64,000 nt of DNA from Maritimibacter alkaliphilus (GCF_019801605.1 NZ_JAHVIT010000002.1:186001-250000), one strand, 5' to 3'. Positions 9,623-18,332 are shown, counted from the first letter of the stretch. The notes: generated by a model not told the origin, from the letters alone. Program-made: numbers and translations.

Positions 9623-10530
9623 CGGGCCCCTCCCCACAGGCGTTCGAAGTCAAGGAAGCGGTTTGCCCCCAGTTGCATCAGCCCCGTGACCAGTAGCAGC
9701 ACGACCGACAGGACAGCGGCAAAGGTCCAGTCCATCGCTTCGTTGATCTGGATCGCGATCACGAGCGGCAGGGTCGTCTGACCGGGGCCGCCCAGCATGG
9801 CGGGGGTGATGTACATGCCGATGCCCAGCATGAAGACCATGTAGCTGCCCGCCAGGATGCCGGGCCGGGTCAGCGGGAAGAACACATGCCGGAATGCCCG
9901 GAACGGCGAGGCTCCAAGGTTGCGCGCCGCCAGCAGCAGGTTCCGGTCGATCCCGTTCATGACGGAATAGATCGACAGGATCATGTAGGGCAGCAGGTAA
10001 TAGGCCAGCGCAAAGACGACGGCGGTGTTGGTGCCGATAAAGGCGATGGGCGTGTCGATCAGCCCGAAATCAGTGAGGAAGGTGTTCAGCACACCCTGCC
10101 GGCCCAGGATCACCAGCCAGGCGTAGGTCCGTACCAGCCCAGACGACCAGAAGGGGATTAGCACGAAGGCCATCAGGATCACGGCCCAGGTCTTGTTCAA
10201 CTTCACCAGCCAGTACGCGACCGTATAGCCTGCGATCAGGGTGATGGTCAGCGTAATAACGCCCAGCAGGCCGGTGTAGCCCAGCACCTTCCAGTAGGCG
10301 GGTTCCTCCAGCAGCATCACCCAGGCGTCGAGCGTGAAGGTCCCGCCCATGTCGGTGACGCTTTGCCAGAAGATGCGCAGCAGCGGGTAACCGAAGAACA
10401 GCAGGTAGAAGGCCAGCACCGGCAGCAGGAACAGCGGAAAGCGGCGGTTGTCCCGCCCCTTGCGCCGCGACGGGCGCGCGCCGGCAGGGGTGACCCCTGC
10501 CAGCGGCTCGATATCGGATTGCGTCGACAT
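9619..10530 (-). CDS. ABC transporter permease, spermidine/putrescine-type (PotB-like)
   Basis: 303 residues. A short basic cytoplasmic N-terminus with SRRKGRDNRR precedes a membrane segment from about residue 33 (FPLFLLPVLAFYLLFFGYP), then five further segments and the EAA-type loop LLAARNLGASPFRAFRHVFF. The frame is open upstream to 10704, but that part is proline/arginine-rich antisense-like sequence overlapping the binding-protein gene. ATG 10530 (MSTQSD) lies 7 bp after the binding-protein stop and is the likely start. It overlaps the next permease gene by ATGA. Confidence 0.9.
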   Translation of the reverse strand: MSTQSDIEPLAGVTPAGARPSRRKGRDNRRFPLFLLPVLAFYLLFFGYPLLRIFWQSVTDMGGTFTLDAWVMLLEEPAYWKVLGYTGLLGVITLTITLIAGYTVAYWLVKLNKTWAVILMAFVLIPFWSSGLVRTYAWLVILGRQGVLNTFLTDFGLIDTPIAFIGTNTAVVFALAYYLLPYMILSIYSVMNGIDRNLLLAARNLGASPFRAFRHVFFPLTRPGILAGSYMVFMLGIGMYITPAMLGGPGQTTLPLVIAIQINEAMDWTFAAVLSVVLLLVTGLMQLGANRFLDFERLWGGAR

Positions 10531-10537
10531 CTGGACC

Positions 10538-11575
10538 TTACCGGACCGCCATGCGGGCCCAGGCCTGGGCGATTTCCTGGCGGTGCTCGCCCAGCCAAGT
10601 GGTGTCGGCAACGCGGCCCTCGGCGGCGGTGGCGGGGTTGCCCGGCAGCAGCGGCGCAACCTTCTCGGGGATATAGGCGTAAGCATCCTCGTTGATCGGG
10701 CCATAGTTGGTGGGCTCAGCCAGCTTGGCCAGCGTCTCGGGCTCGCAGACCCAGGACAGGAACTTCATCGCCTCTTCCTTGTGGGGGGCACCCTTGGGGA
10801 TGGCAAAGAAGTTGGGATAGCGCAGGTGCTGGTTCCAGTTGATCGCGACCGGCGCGCCGTCGGCGATCAGCGGCACCATGCGGCCGTTCGGGATGACGAT
10901 CATGTCGACCTCGCCGTCGGCCAGGAACTGCACCACCTGGGCATAACCGTCAGAGAAGGTGATGTTGTCGCCCAGCTCGGCGATCTTGTCGAAGGCGGCG
11001 TCGATCTCGAACGGGTAAAGCGTGGTGAAATCGGGGTTCAGCGCCATGGCGGCCTGTTCGGTCGGCGGACGGGTCGCACCCACGGAACCGCGCTTGCCGG
11101 GGAACTTCTCGGTATTCCAGAAGTCGGCCCAGGTCTTGGGGCCATCAGGGTAGGTTTCGGTATTGTAGGCCATCACCATCGCCCACTGGATGGTGGGGAA
11201 GGCGTATTCGTTCTTCATGTCGGCCGGGATGCCCTTGGTGCAGCTTTCGGGCAGTGCGTCCCAGTCGATCGGCTCCAGCAGGCCTTCCTTGGCGAGCGCA
11301 CCAACGCTGTCGGCGGACAGGTCGACCAGGTCGGCCTCGACGTTGCCGGTCTGGATCATGACGCGCAGGTTGGCAAAGTTGTAGCCGGCGGCCTCGGTCA
11401 CCGTGGTATCGGTTGCCTCGGCATAGGGCTGGAACCAATAGGTGCTTTGGTTCGCCTGGTAGTTGCCGCCCAGCGAGAGGATGACCACCTCTTCGGCCTG
11501 TGCTGCGGCTGCCGTCACAAGGCCGATTGCCGTGGCGGCGACCATGCTCCGGGTGCTGAACTTCATGAGGTTCAT
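10538..11575 (-). CDS. ABC transporter periplasmic substrate-binding protein (PotD/PotF-like)
   Basis: 345 residues with a clear Sec signal peptide (MKFSTRS, a hydrophobic core, then AAAQA before EEVV), so the mature protein starts near residue 29. The mature part resembles the polyamine/iron/thiamine-type extracellular solute-binding family (LSLGGNYQANQS near the N-terminus; TWADFWNTEKFPGKRG in the middle). Two starts, MNLM (11575) or MKFS (11566), are possible; the first has GGAA upstream. The ligand is unknown: PotD-like proteins bind polyamines but also other cationic or nitrogen-rich compounds, and the adjacent enzymes suggest a peptide- or amide-like nitrogen compound. Confidence 0.9.
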   Translation of the reverse strand: MNLMKFSTRSMVAATAIGLVTAAAAQAEEVVILSLGGNYQANQSTYWFQPYAEATDTTVTEAAGYNFANLRVMIQTGNVEADLVDLSADSVGALAKEGLLEPIDWDALPESCTKGIPADMKNEYAFPTIQWAMVMAYNTETYPDGPKTWADFWNTEKFPGKRGSVGATRPPTEQAAMALNPDFTTLYPFEIDAAFDKIAELGDNITFSDGYAQVVQFLADGEVDMIVIPNGRMVPLIADGAPVAINWNQHLRYPNFFAIPKGAPHKEEAMKFLSWVCEPETLAKLAEPTNYGPINEDAYAYIPEKVAPLLPGNPATAAEGRVADTTWLGEHRQEIAQAWARMAVR

Positions 11576-11640
11576 TTCTGCAGTTCCCTGTTGTTGTCGG
11601 CGATGAGGGGAGAGCCGGCCACCGCCTTTGCCGGTGTCGA

Positions 11641-12759
11641 TCAGGAGGTGAGGATTCGTCCGTTTTCCGGCTCGAAACCGACCACCAGATCGGGGATCAG
11701 ATCGGGCGTGACGCCGACGCCGCGGTTGGGCCTGCGCACCTTCAGATGGGTGCCGTCAGACAGCCGGACCGTGTAGATGCAGCTTTCGCCCAGATAGATT
11801 TCCGAGATCAGCTCGCAGGGCAGCGCATTGGCCATCTCCGCCGTGCTGTCCGTCAGGCGCAGCCGTTCGGGGCGTACGAAAACCGTGACTTCTTGCCCGC
11901 GCGCCAGCGGCTGCGGAGCGGCCACGCGCAGCAACTGTTCGCCCAAACGAACCGATGCAACACCCGCCTGCCAATCCTCGCAGAAGCCAATCAGAAAGTT
12001 CGACTCGCCGATGAACTTGGCGGTGAAACGATTGCCCGGCGCCTCGTAGGTGTCCCGCGGCGAGGCAAAGGAGGCGATGACGCCATCCTCCATCACCGCG
12101 ATGTCGTCGGACATGGTCAGCGCCTCTTCCTGGTCGTGGGTCACATAGACCACGGTCAGGCCCAGCTCATCGTGGATGCGCTTGATCTCTTCCTGCATCT
12201 GCAGCCGCAGGCGCCGGTCCAGCGCGCCCAGCGGTTCGTCCATCAGCACCAGCGAGGGCGAGAAGACCAGCGCACGGGCCAGGGCCACACGCTGCTGCTG
12301 GCCCCCCGACAGCTGGTGGGGATAGCGTTTCTCGAACCCCGCCAGACCGACGAGGGTCAGGAATTCCTGCGCCTGCGCCTGCATCTGGCGCTTGTTGATA
12401 CCGCGCATGGTCAGGGCAAAGCCGACGTTGTCCTGCACCGTCAGATGCGGGAACAGTGCATAGTTCTGGAACACCATGCCGATGTCGCGCTTGTGCGCGG
12501 GCAGTTCGGTCACGTCGCGCCCGTTGATGCGGATTTCACCGGCCGAGGGGTCGATGAAGCCCGCAATCATCATCAGCGTCGTGGTTTTGCCAGAGCCCGA
12601 AGGCCCCAGCAGCGTCAGGAACCGACCCGGCGCTAAGTCCAGGTCGATGCCACGGACGGCATTGGCCGTACCATAATCCTTGCACAGCCCGTGCAGCGAA
12701 AGCGAGGCGCCTTGCACCTCGCCCGCCGGGGCCCGTGCAGCTGTCGCATGGGGGGCCAT
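11641..12759 (-). CDS. ABC transporter ATP-binding protein (PotA-like)
   Basis: 372-residue ATPase of the importer. It has Walker A (GPSGSGKTTT), a Q-loop (VFQNYALFPHLTV), the signature LSGGQQQRVALARAL, Walker B (LVLMDEPLGALD), an H-loop (VTHDQEEA), and a C-terminal TOBE regulatory domain (about residues 280-370), the layout of PotA/FbpC proteins. It starts 3 bp after the stop of the monooxygenase gene upstream and is 65 bp from the binding-protein gene downstream, all in one minus-strand operon. Confidence 0.94.
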   Translation of the reverse strand: MAPHATAARAPAGEVQGASLSLHGLCKDYGTANAVRGIDLDLAPGRFLTLLGPSGSGKTTTLMMIAGFIDPSAGEIRINGRDVTELPAHKRDIGMVFQNYALFPHLTVQDNVGFALTMRGINKRQMQAQAQEFLTLVGLAGFEKRYPHQLSGGQQQRVALARALVFSPSLVLMDEPLGALDRRLRLQMQEEIKRIHDELGLTVVYVTHDQEEALTMSDDIAVMEDGVIASFASPRDTYEAPGNRFTAKFIGESNFLIGFCEDWQAGVASVRLGEQLLRVAAPQPLARGQEVTVFVRPERLRLTDSTAEMANALPCELISEIYLGESCIYTVRLSDGTHLKVRRPNRGVGVTPDLIPDLVVGFEPENGRILTS

Positions 12760-12762
12760 CGC

Positions 12763-14016
12763 TCAGACCGCCTCGGCGGCCTTTGGGCCCAGACCCAGCT
12801 GGGCCCAGGTCTTGGCGCCGCCCACGTCGCCGTATTTCTGCTTGGGCTGATAGGTGCCATCGACGGTGGCGTCGGCCAGCAGCTTGACCAGCTGACTGTC
12901 ACGGGTGTGCAGCGAGGCGGCGCGGATGTCGCGAAGGATCATTTCCAGCGGCATGCTGTCCATCAGGGCGCGGGTGCCGATCAGGTCGAACGCCTTGGAC
13001 GCGATGTGCAGCGCCACATCCCGAGCCGTATGGTGCGCCGCCAGCGAGGCCAGCGCGGCATTGCCGAAATCTTTCGCCTCCCACAGGCGGGTGGCATAGA
13101 GCGCCGAACCGCGCGCGGACTGCAGCAGCGCGGCCATGTCGCCCACTTCGACCATCAGACCCTCTTCGTTGCGCAGGAACGGGCGCTTCTGCAGCGTCTC
13201 CAACACGCAATCGAAGGCACCCGCCGCACAGCCGATCAGGTGGAAGCCCTGGCTCAGCTCCAGTGTATAGGGATCCTTGGTGATGAAGTCGGCCGGTTCG
13301 CCCAGCACGTTCTTCCAGGGAATGAAGACATCCTTCAGTGTGGCCGACCAGCTGACGGTGCCGCGCAGGCCGGTAATCTTGTCCCAGCCGTTTTCGCTGA
13401 ACGTCAGCCCTTCGGTCGGGGCCTCGACGATCGACAGCGTCAGCCCGTCGCGGCTGGTTTCCGAGCCCGGCGCAATCGACCAGTACAGCAGATACTTCGC
13501 CACCGGCCCGTTCGAGCAGAAATGCTTGGACCCGTTGGCACGGAAGCCGCCTTCGACCGGCTCCATCCCGGCATTGAAGAACAGCTTGGTCTTGGTGTCC
13601 TTGCCGTGCACCGTCTCCTGGTGGTTCACCTCGGAGCCGAGCGAGCCCATCAGGACGCCGTTCATCGCCACGTCGCCCAGGATACGGGCCTTCTGTTCCT
13701 CATTCCCCAACCGGGCGACGGCGCCGCACTGGTGGTAGTGGATGATCAGGTTCCAGCCGGTGGTCGAACAGGCGCGTGCGATTGCCTCTGTCACGATGTA
13801 GCAGCCCAAGTGGGCATTGCCGGTCTCGGGACCCCAGCCGCCGTACTGCTTGGGCACCGCCAACTTCAGCAGGCCCGCCTTGCGGATGATCTCGAAGTTC
13901 TCGTCGGTGAACCGCGCTTCCTTGTCAAAGCTGCGGTCGGCGGTCTTCAGCTGCGCTGCGACATCGGTGGCGATGGCCAGCCACTGCTGCTGCTCATCGG
14001 TGAGGTTGGTCCACAT
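12763..14016 (-). CDS. Flavin-dependent monooxygenase of the acyl-CoA dehydrogenase fold (DszC/SfnB-like)
   Basis: 417 residues with the three-domain acyl-CoA dehydrogenase layout: N-terminal helices with LAVPKQYGGWGPE (about 55-68), a middle beta domain (GSKHFCSNGP near 170), and a C-terminal helical domain. It is the first gene of the operon that also encodes a flavin reductase and an ABC importer. That pairing is the signature of two-component class-D monooxygenases rather than of beta-oxidation dehydrogenases, and no CoA ligase or other beta-oxidation gene is nearby. It probably oxygenates the imported compound at N, S or C; the substrate cannot be read from sequence. An operator-like palindrome lies 61 bp upstream. 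Confidence 0.83.
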   Translation of the reverse strand: MWTNLTDEQQQWLAIATDVAAQLKTADRSFDKEARFTDENFEIIRKAGLLKLAVPKQYGGWGPETGNAHLGCYIVTEAIARACSTTGWNLIIHYHQCGAVARLGNEEQKARILGDVAMNGVLMGSLGSEVNHQETVHGKDTKTKLFFNAGMEPVEGGFRANGSKHFCSNGPVAKYLLYWSIAPGSETSRDGLTLSIVEAPTEGLTFSENGWDKITGLRGTVSWSATLKDVFIPWKNVLGEPADFITKDPYTLELSQGFHLIGCAAGAFDCVLETLQKRPFLRNEEGLMVEVGDMAALLQSARGSALYATRLWEAKDFGNAALASLAAHHTARDVALHIASKAFDLIGTRALMDSMPLEMILRDIRAASLHTRDSQLVKLLADATVDGTYQPKQKYGDVGGAKTWAQLGLGPKAAEAV

Positions 14017-14076
14017 CGGGTGCTCCTTGATCCTTCGGGCGTCAAATCGGGGCCCGTTTATCGGCCCACCTCACTG

Positions 14077-14086
14077 CTGCATGCAG
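14077..14086. promoter_or_regulatory. Palindromic operator copy 1 (CTGCATGCAG)
   Basis: Perfect 10-bp palindrome within the extended match TGCTGCATGCAGnAT shared by all three copies. It lies 61 bp upstream of the monooxygenase start, so it could control the minus-strand operon. Probable target of the GntR/FCD protein encoded in the same operon (inferred). Confidence 0.65.
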
Positions 14087-14217
14087 TATGCGGACATTTG
14101 TCGCGAAGGAAAAACATCGTTCTGACGAGGGAATTTCCAAATTGCGCAGTTTTCCAGCGATAAATTGGTGTATCTTGCACAAATATTCATCCAGGATCGT
14201 ATTTATAGCCCACATTG

Positions 14218-14227
14218 CTGCATGCAG
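14218..14227. promoter_or_regulatory. Palindromic operator copy 2 (CTGCATGCAG)
   Basis: Identical 10-bp palindrome, 57 bp before the start codon of the first M24 gene and 41 bp (about four helical turns) from copy 3. A weak plus-strand promoter-like pair, TTGCAC (14175) and TATTTA (14200), lies just upstream, so a bound repressor here could block transcription start. Confidence 0.65.
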
Positions 14228-14258
14228 GATTGCCCATTTCACCGAATCTGTCCTGATG

Positions 14259-14268
14259 CTGCATGCAG
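14259..14268. promoter_or_regulatory. Palindromic operator copy 3 (CTGCATGCAG)
   Basis: Third identical palindrome, directly in front of the ribosome-binding site AAAGGGGG of the first M24 gene. Three exact copies in 192 bp of a divergent promoter region, all sharing TGCTGCATGCAGnAT, are unlikely by chance. Confidence 0.65.
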
Positions 14269-14283
14269 AATAAAGGGGGCAGC

Positions 14284-15378
14284 ATGCCATTCGACCGGGA
14301 AATCGCCGCCATGACGCGGCTGCGTGGACTTATGCAGCAGGATGGGCTGGACGCGGTGCTGATCGGGCCCTCGGCCTCCTTCCGCGAGATGATGGGACGC
14401 GATGCCAACATGACCGAGCGGCTGGTGGCCCTGCTGGTCACCGCCACGGGGGCCGAACTGATCGTGCCCCGATTGCAGGCGCCGCTTTACGAGGAGCACC
14501 CGGTCAACCTGCTGATCTGGGATGAGGCCGAGGATGCGACCGCCCGGCTGGCGGATCGTCTCGCCGAACTCGACATCGCGCAGCTCGGCGTGAACGATGA
14601 ATTCTGGGCGGGCTTCCTGCTGCGGCTGGCGCATCACGCACCCACGCTCGACATCCGCCCCGCCACGTCACTGGAACGCCTGCGCGCCGTCAAGACGGCG
14701 GAAGAGATCGCGGGCCTGCAGGCCGCCGCCGATGCGATCGACCGGGTCTGGGCACGCTTTCTGTCCGAGAACCGGGTGCTGACCGGCCAGACCGAGCTGG
14801 CGCTGCGGGCAGCACTGACCCAGTTGATGCGGGATGAAGGCTTTGAAACTGTGGCCTGGGTCGACGTGGGCGCGGGGGCCAACGGGGCCTCATCTCTGCA
14901 TCACGGGTCGGACTACGTGATCCAGCGCGGCGATCCCATCGTCTTTGACTTTGCCGGGCGCTATGACGGTTGGAACGGCGACATTGCCCGCGTCGCCTGC
15001 GCCGGCGCGCCCGAAGCCGACTACCTGCAGGCCTATGCCCTGCTGCTTGACGCGCAAGAGGCGGCCTTTCAGGCGATCCAAGCCGGCGTTCCCGCCTCGA
15101 CCCCCGACAGCGTCGCACGGGAGATCCTGACCCAGGCCGGCCATGGCGACCATTTCACCCACCGTGTCGGCCACGGCATCGGGCGCGACGTGCATGAACA
15201 GCCCTACCTGGTGGCCGGCAACTCGCTGCCGCTGGTGCCCGGCATGGTCATGTCGGACGAGCCGGGCATCTACATCCCCGGTCGCTGGGGCATGCGGGTC
15301 GAGGATATCGTCGTGCTGACCGAAGAGGGCCCGCGTCGCCTGACGCAAAGCCCCCGCGACCTTTTCATTGCAGACTGA
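14284..15378 (+). CDS. M24-family metallopeptidase (Xaa-Pro aminopeptidase-like), metal site intact
   Basis: 364 residues: an N-terminal creatinase/prolidase-type domain (about 1-130) and a C-terminal pita-bread domain. The five expected metal ligands are visible: Asp in VFDFAG and in NGDIAR, His in GHGIGRDVHE, Glu in MSDEPGIY and Glu in RVEDIVVLT. It probably hydrolyses a dipeptide-like or proline-type amide bond in the cytoplasm. ATG 14284 (MPFDRE) is preceded by AAAGGGGGCAGC; the in-frame ATG at 14263 lies inside operator 3 and is less likely. First gene of the plus-strand half of the cassette. Confidence 0.9.
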   Translation: MPFDREIAAMTRLRGLMQQDGLDAVLIGPSASFREMMGRDANMTERLVALLVTATGAELIVPRLQAPLYEEHPVNLLIWDEAEDATARLADRLAELDIAQLGVNDEFWAGFLLRLAHHAPTLDIRPATSLERLRAVKTAEEIAGLQAAADAIDRVWARFLSENRVLTGQTELALRAALTQLMRDEGFETVAWVDVGAGANGASSLHHGSDYVIQRGDPIVFDFAGRYDGWNGDIARVACAGAPEADYLQAYALLLDAQEAAFQAIQAGVPASTPDSVAREILTQAGHGDHFTHRVGHGIGRDVHEQPYLVAGNSLPLVPGMVMSDEPGIYIPGRWGMRVEDIVVLTEEGPRRLTQSPRDLFIAD

Positions 15379-15385
15379 GGACATC

Positions 15386-16516
15386 ATGCAAGAAAGCCTC
15401 CCCTCCGCGTTCACCCGGGACGAATACGCCGCGCGGCTTGTCGCCCTACGCCAGCGTATGGCCACCGCAGAGCTTGACCTGCTGGTGATCGACCAGTTCG
15501 AACACATGGTCTATTTCGGCGGGCACCTGCCCACGGCGGCAATGTACCAATGCCTCTTGGTGCCACTGGTGGGCGATCCGGTGATGGTCATCCGTGCCCT
15601 GGATGCACAGGTCTTTCATGAAACCAGCTGGCTGGAAACCTGCGTGGCCTTTGGCGATGCCGCCGATCCCATCGCCATCGCCGCGGCGGAGATCCAGCGC
15701 ATGGGCCAAGCCGGCGGCCGCATCGGCTTGGAGGGCGACAGCCATTTCATGACGCTGGATCGGGCGGAGGCCTTCCGCACCGCGCTGGCCGGGGCGCGGT
15801 TCACAACCTTCTCGCGTCAGATGTGGGAGATGCGACAGGTCAAATCGCCCGCCGAACTGGACCACCTTCGGCACGCCGCACTGATCTGCGATCGCGCCAC
15901 GCTGGCCGGGTTCGCCGCCGCGCAGGCAGGCGTGAACGAACGCGAGGTGACCGCCGCCATCACCGCCGAGGCGCTGCGCACCGGCGCCGACAACACGCGG
16001 CTGGTGCTGATGGCCTCGGGCCCACGCTCGGCCGCGTTGCACGGCGCATTGGGGCACCGGGTACTGGCGCCCGGCGATCTTCTGCATGTCGAGATGGTGC
16101 CGCATTTCCGCGGCTACACCTCGCGGATCATGCGGCCGAAATCCATCGGCGCGCCCGATGATGACCAGCTGCGGATCGCCGAAACGATGGTGGCCCTGCA
16201 GGACGCGCAATATGCCGCCATGACCCCCGGCGCCGCCGCCGCCGACGTGGACCGCATCCTGCGCGAGGGCATCCTGAGCGCCGGCCTGCGAGATGAATAT
16301 ACCAATGTCACCGGCTATACGCTGGGGCTGGTTTATATCCCCAGAACCTCGGATTTCACCCGCGTTTTCCAAGCGGACAGTACATGGACGCTCGAAGAAA
16401 ACATGGTGTTCCACATGTACGCCTGGGCCGGCGGGATGGCTTTCTCTGACACCGTTGTGGTTACGCCCGAAGGAGGGCAACGCATGACCCGGCTGCCCCG
16501 TATCCTGACCCAGTAA
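15386..16516 (+). CDS. M24-family protein lacking the canonical metal ligands (creatinase/ectoine-hydrolase-like)
   Basis: 376 residues with the same two-domain fold as its neighbour, but the metal site has been lost. The Asp pair is replaced in HVEMVPHFRGYTSRIM, the GHGIG histidine segment reads TGYTLGL, and the last two Glu positions read MVFHMYAWAG and FSDTVVVT. Known M24 members without metals include creatinase, which uses a histidine to split a C-N bond, and ectoine hydrolase; the C-terminal PRILTQ region is reminiscent of the latter. It starts 7 bp after the previous stop. A hydrolase for a non-peptide C-N bond is the best guess. Confidence 0.82.
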   Translation: MQESLPSAFTRDEYAARLVALRQRMATAELDLLVIDQFEHMVYFGGHLPTAAMYQCLLVPLVGDPVMVIRALDAQVFHETSWLETCVAFGDAADPIAIAAAEIQRMGQAGGRIGLEGDSHFMTLDRAEAFRTALAGARFTTFSRQMWEMRQVKSPAELDHLRHAALICDRATLAGFAAAQAGVNEREVTAAITAEALRTGADNTRLVLMASGPRSAALHGALGHRVLAPGDLLHVEMVPHFRGYTSRIMRPKSIGAPDDDQLRIAETMVALQDAQYAAMTPGAAAADVDRILREGILSAGLRDEYTNVTGYTLGLVYIPRTSDFTRVFQADSTWTLEENMVFHMYAWAGGMAFSDTVVVTPEGGQRMTRLPRILTQ

Positions 16517-16548
16517 GACGCCCCGATGACCGAGAGAAAGGACACATG

Positions 16549-16980
16549 ATGACCGACCGCAGCACCCCCCTGGCCGTGATCCAGGACTACTATGACCGCG
16601 TCTGGCACAAGGCCGAGACGGAGGCCGTGCATGACCTCTTTGCCGAGGGCTACGTGAACCACGCGGGCGCCCGCGGCACGCTGAAAGGCCCCGAGGGGAT
16701 CCTGACCAACTACCGCAACACCAAGGCCGCCTTCGAAGACGGTAATTTCGTCGTCGACATGTACGTGGCCGAGGGCACTCGCGTGGCAGCCTACTACCGT
16801 ATGACAGGCACCCATACCGGGACCTTCATGGGCATTCCCGCCACCGGCACGCAGATCGACGTGCCCGGGATCGGCATCTACGAGGTGCGTGACGGTCAGA
16901 TCCAGGAAAGCTGGGTCGTGCGCGATACCTTCGTGCTGCTGAAACAGCTGGGGGCGGCTGTGACCCTGCCCGCGGAATGA
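16549..16980 (+). CDS. SnoaL/NTF2-like fold protein (ester-cyclase-like)
   Basis: 143 residues (144 if the ATG at 16546 is used). The pattern VIQDYYDRVWHKAE, LFAEGYVNHAG, the GTFMGIPATGTQIDVPGIGIYEVRDGQIQESW-type C-terminus and the length all fit the SnoaL-like polyketide-cyclase/NTF2 superfamily. These small alpha+beta barrels act as cyclases, isomerases, hydrolases or binding proteins. The function here is unknown; its place between hydrolase genes suggests a step on a reactive intermediate after oxygenation. Its stop overlaps the start of the next gene (ATGA). Confidence 0.8.
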   Translation: MTDRSTPLAVIQDYYDRVWHKAETEAVHDLFAEGYVNHAGARGTLKGPEGILTNYRNTKAAFEDGNFVVDMYVAEGTRVAAYYRMTGTHTGTFMGIPATGTQIDVPGIGIYEVRDGQIQESWVVRDTFVLLKQLGAAVTLPAE

Positions 16981-18332
16981 GCTGCGCGCTCCGCGACCTG
17001 CCCGAGGGGTTCATGGAGGATCTGACGGCCCTGCTGCGCATCCCCACCGTCGCCGCTTGGGCGGGCGAGTCGATGGAGGCAGGGGCGCAATGGCTCGCGG
17101 CGCGCCTGTCCCGCGCGGGGCTTGCCGCACAAATCCTTGCCGGACCACGGGGCTCGGCGCCCTATGTCTATGCCGAAACAGAACAGCGCGGCGATCGCCC
17201 GACGCTTCTGATCTACGGGCATTACGACGTGCAGCCCGCCCGGCGCGAGGATGGCTGGGCCTCGGACCCTTTCATACCCGAATTACGGGATGGGCGGCTC
17301 TATGCCAGGGGGACGATGGACCAGAAGATGAACCTGCTTCTCCCGCTCTTCGCACTGGAGATGATGGGCGGCGCCTGTGGCTTCAACATCAAGTTCTTCC
17401 TGGAGGGCGAGGAGGAGATCTTCTCGCCCCATCTTGCCGATGCACTCCAGCTCTATGGCGACCTGCTGACCAGCGATGTCTGCTTCTCCTCAGACGGCTG
17501 GCAAGCCGGGCCGCAGACAGGTGACCTTCGCCTCGGACTACGGGGGTTCTGCGGGCTGGAAATATCGCTGCAAGGCGCGGAGAAGGAGCTGCATTCGGGA
17601 ACCTTCGGCGGGGTCGCTCCGAACCCGGCCGCGGCCTTGGTTCTCTTGCTTTCGGGACTTTGGACACCCTCAGGGAAGATTGCCGTTCCGGGATTTCTTG
17701 ATGGTGTAGCAGCTCCCTCTCCTGCGGAGGTCGCCCTCGCATCCGAAGGGTTCGACGCCGCGGCCTGGCGGCAAAGGGCCGGGCTGTCCCCGAACCAGAA
17801 ACTGGCTGTGCCAGAGGCCGAGATTCCGGTCGCACTCGGCCTCAGACCCGCGCTGGAAATCAACGCGCTGGACGCCGGGGGCTATGCGGGGGGCTTTCGC
17901 AGCGTTGTGCCCTCTCGCGCCTCTGCCAGAGTATCTGCGCGGCTCGTGCCGGGGCAACAGCCGAACGCCATACTCGCAAAACTTGATGACTGGCTTCGGG
18001 AAAATGCACCCCAGGGCTACGACATCCGGATAGAAACGATGCCGGGCACCGCTCAGCCCTATAGGCTTTCCGCCGATGACCCAATGCAGCGCCTCGCTGC
18101 CCAGGTTTTGACGGAAGTCGACGGCCGAGCGCCCCGATTCACTTATTCCGGTGGCTCGATCCCTCTCTTCGGACAGATTGATGAGCTGCTAGGCATCAAA
18201 ACGATCATCTTCGGCTTTGGATTGCCGGACGGGAACATGCATGGCGTGGATGAGTTCATCCGGCTCAGCGATATTCGGCGTGGCCTGGCGGCGTGGAGGG
18301 CCCTGCTAAGCCACCCAACGCTACCCCGCTAG
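16977..18332 (+). CDS. M20-family peptidase/amidohydrolase (ArgE/DapE/CPG2 type)
   Basis: 451 residues. The dinuclear zinc motifs are present in order: GHYDVQP (about residue 81), ARGTMDQK with the bridging Asp, the catalytic EGEEE (about 143), CFSSDG, and the C-terminal NMHGVDEF. The dimerisation domain (about 190-330) is included, so it is full length. Such enzymes cut dipeptides, N-acyl or carbamoyl amino acids. ATG 16977 overlaps the previous stop. Last gene of the plus-strand operon; the IS3 element begins 46 bp after its stop. Confidence 0.9.
   Translation: MSCALRDLPEGFMEDLTALLRIPTVAAWAGESMEAGAQWLAARLSRAGLAAQILAGPRGSAPYVYAETEQRGDRPTLLIYGHYDVQPARREDGWASDPFIPELRDGRLYARGTMDQKMNLLLPLFALEMMGGACGFNIKFFLEGEEEIFSPHLADALQLYGDLLTSDVCFSSDGWQAGPQTGDLRLGLRGFCGLEISLQGAEKELHSGTFGGVAPNPAAALVLLLSGLWTPSGKIAVPGFLDGVAAPSPAEVALASEGFDAAAWRQRAGLSPNQKLAVPEAEIPVALGLRPALEINALDAGGYAGGFRSVVPSRASARVSARLVPGQQPNAILAKLDDWLRENAPQGYDIRIETMPGTAQPYRLSADDPMQRLAAQVLTEVDGRAPRFTYSGGSIPLFGQIDELLGIKTIIFGFGLPDGNMHGVDEFIRLSDIRRGLAAWRALLSHPTLPR

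Noticed and set aside
12763-14016. Beta-oxidation acyl-CoA dehydrogenase
   Set aside because: The flavin reductase and importer in the same operon, and the absence of CoA-ester enzymes, favour a two-component monooxygenase.
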